Shown: in pieces, positions 5,794 through 6,528 of the stretch | Position numbering within the stretch: the first letter of the stretch is position 1 | Layout of the letters: the number at the start of each line of letters is the position of its first letter | Source of the DNA: Alphaproteobacteria bacterium | Lineage (GTDB): Bacteria > Pseudomonadota > Alphaproteobacteria > Zavarziniales > Zavarziniaceae | DNA: 6,528 nucleotides | Reading direction: 5' to 3' | NCBI GenBank assembly: GCA_021774355.1 | Contig: JAJFJE010000087.1 | Span: forward strand, 1 to 6,528 | Made by a program: the position numbers and the translations under genes | Notes under the pieces: generated by a model | Told to the model about the DNA's origin: nothing | The model's input: only the letters and a program-made list of their open reading frames with translations | Databases searched by the model: none

Positions 5794-6528
5794 TCACCCG
5801 GTCTGGGCGACGATGTCCAGGAAGGCCTGGCCGTAGCGGGCGCATTTGACGGCACCGACCCCGGCAATGGCGCCCATGGCGTCGAGCGAGGCGGGGCGCA
5901 GGCGGGCCATCTCGCGCAAGCTGGAATCGTGAAAGATCACATAGGGCGGCACGCCCTGTTCGCGGGCGAGGCGCAGCCGCTCGGCCCGCAGGGCCTGGAA
6001 CAGGGGCTCGTCGGCCGCCGCGACCGCGGCCGGCCCTTCGGCCGCGCGGGCAGCGCGCTTGCGGCCACCACCCGGCGCCATCCGGTCGCGGCGGAAAGCG
6101 ATCGGCTGGCGGCCCTGGAGCACCGGCCGGGCGCTGTCCTCCAGGGTCAGGGCGCCGTGTCCGGCGTGATCGACCGCGACATGGCCCAGCACCACCAGTT
6201 GGCGCAGCACCGAGCCCCATGTCCGCAGATCGAGATCGGCGCCGACCCCGAAGGTCGGCAGCGTGTCGTGGCCGGCTCGTTCGACCTTCTCGGTGCGGTT
6301 GCCGCGCAACACATCGATGACGTGGCCGGCACCATAGCGCTGGCCGGTGCGGTAGATCGCCGACAGGGCCTTGCGCGCCGCCTCGGTGCCGTCCCAGGTC
6401 TCGACCGGGGCAAGGCAGGTATCGCAATTGCCGCAGGCGCCGGGATGGCTTTCGCCGAAATGGGCGAGCAAGGCCTGCCGCCGGCAGGCGCAGGTCTCGC
6501 ATACCCCCAGCAGGGCATCGAGGGCGGC
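5794..6528 (-). CDS. recQ: ATP-dependent DNA helicase RecQ, C-terminal part
   Basis: The gene runs off the right edge; only the last 244 residues are present and the helicase motor lies outside. RecQ is a 3'-5' DNA helicase acting in recombination and replication-fork repair. Numbered from the first visible codon: the zinc subdomain has Cys15 (CRRQALL), Cys32, Cys35 and Cys38 (CGNCDTC), spaced as in E. coli RecQ, plus extra Cys10 and Cys13. The RQC winged-helix domain covers about 42-150, including RYGAGHVIDVLRG (64-76). An Ala/Arg-rich linker (about 151-172) follows. The HRDC domain, which helps DNA binding, covers about 173-244, with VPPYVIFHDSSLREMA (193-208) and the AGVGAVKCARYG turn (222-233). 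The stop is TGA at 5794-5796. The domain order is normal and intact in the visible part. A longer overlapping - strand frame (5606-6502) is a shadow in the recQ part. Confidence 0.95.
   Translation of the reverse strand, partial: AALDALLGVCETCACRRQALLAHFGESHPGACGNCDTCLAPVETWDGTEAARKALSAIYRTGQRYGAGHVIDVLRGNRTEKVERAGHDTLPTFGVGADLDLRTWGSVLRQLVVLGHVAVDHAGHGALTLEDSARPVLQGRQPIAFRRDRMAPGGGRKRAARAAEGPAAVAAADEPLFQALRAERLRLAREQGVPPYVIFHDSSLREMARLRPASLDAMGAIAGVGAVKCARYGQAFLDIVAQTG

Noticed and set aside
5770..5796. GC stretch followed by TTTT on the - strand just after the recQ stop, as an intrinsic terminator
   Set aside because: Only a 3-4 bp stem can be formed, too weak to call.
5606..6502. 298-codon - strand frame overlapping recQ as a full gene
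   Set aside because: Across 5794-6502 it is a Pro/Arg-rich shadow of recQ. Only its last part (5606-5731) shows a meaningful, transposase-like signal, listed separately.

Overview
This is a 6.5 kb window from a GC-rich bacterium. The codon use, the protein families and the RecQ and RTX sequence types fit an alphaproteobacterium, probably Rhodospirillales-like; this is inferred from overall character, not from a marker gene.

Left part (about 1-2142, + strand). A small MSMEG_0570-family protein gene overlaps by 4 bp (ATGA) the gene for an MSMEG_0569-family flavin-dependent oxidoreductase. These two families are members of the conserved nitrilase / radical-SAM cluster called Nit1C, which has been linked to cyanide assimilation and nitrogen-starvation responses. 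The window probably holds the 3' end of that cluster, and a reading frame that may be the tail of the preceding gene enters from the left edge. Next comes msrB, a zinc-type methionine-R-sulfoxide reductase in which the usual resolving cysteine is replaced by threonine.

Middle part (2129-3554). A very short RTX-like open frame on the - strand (2167-2328) stops early. A typical RTX-like C-terminal tail continues in another frame to 2129, so it looks like a frameshifted or decayed mini-RTX gene. Divergent from it, on the + strand, is a TIGR03032/DUF4915-family protein of unknown function whose sequence reads like a six-bladed beta-propeller.

Right part (3743-6528, - strand). A 574-residue, cysteine-free RTX calcium-binding protein, presumably secreted by a type I system that is not in the window, has an unrecognised N-terminal half and two blocks of glycine/aspartate nonapeptides. 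Its upstream region is AT-rich and contains a possible promoter. Between it and the last gene lies a short decayed piece that resembles the 3' end of an IS5-type transposase. The window ends inside recQ, of which only the zinc-binding, RQC and HRDC parts are present.

The left part appears to be a metabolic and stress operon. The right part (RTX gene, IS scar, lower GC) looks like accessory DNA placed next to a housekeeping recQ. No RNA genes, CRISPR arrays or intact mobile elements were seen.
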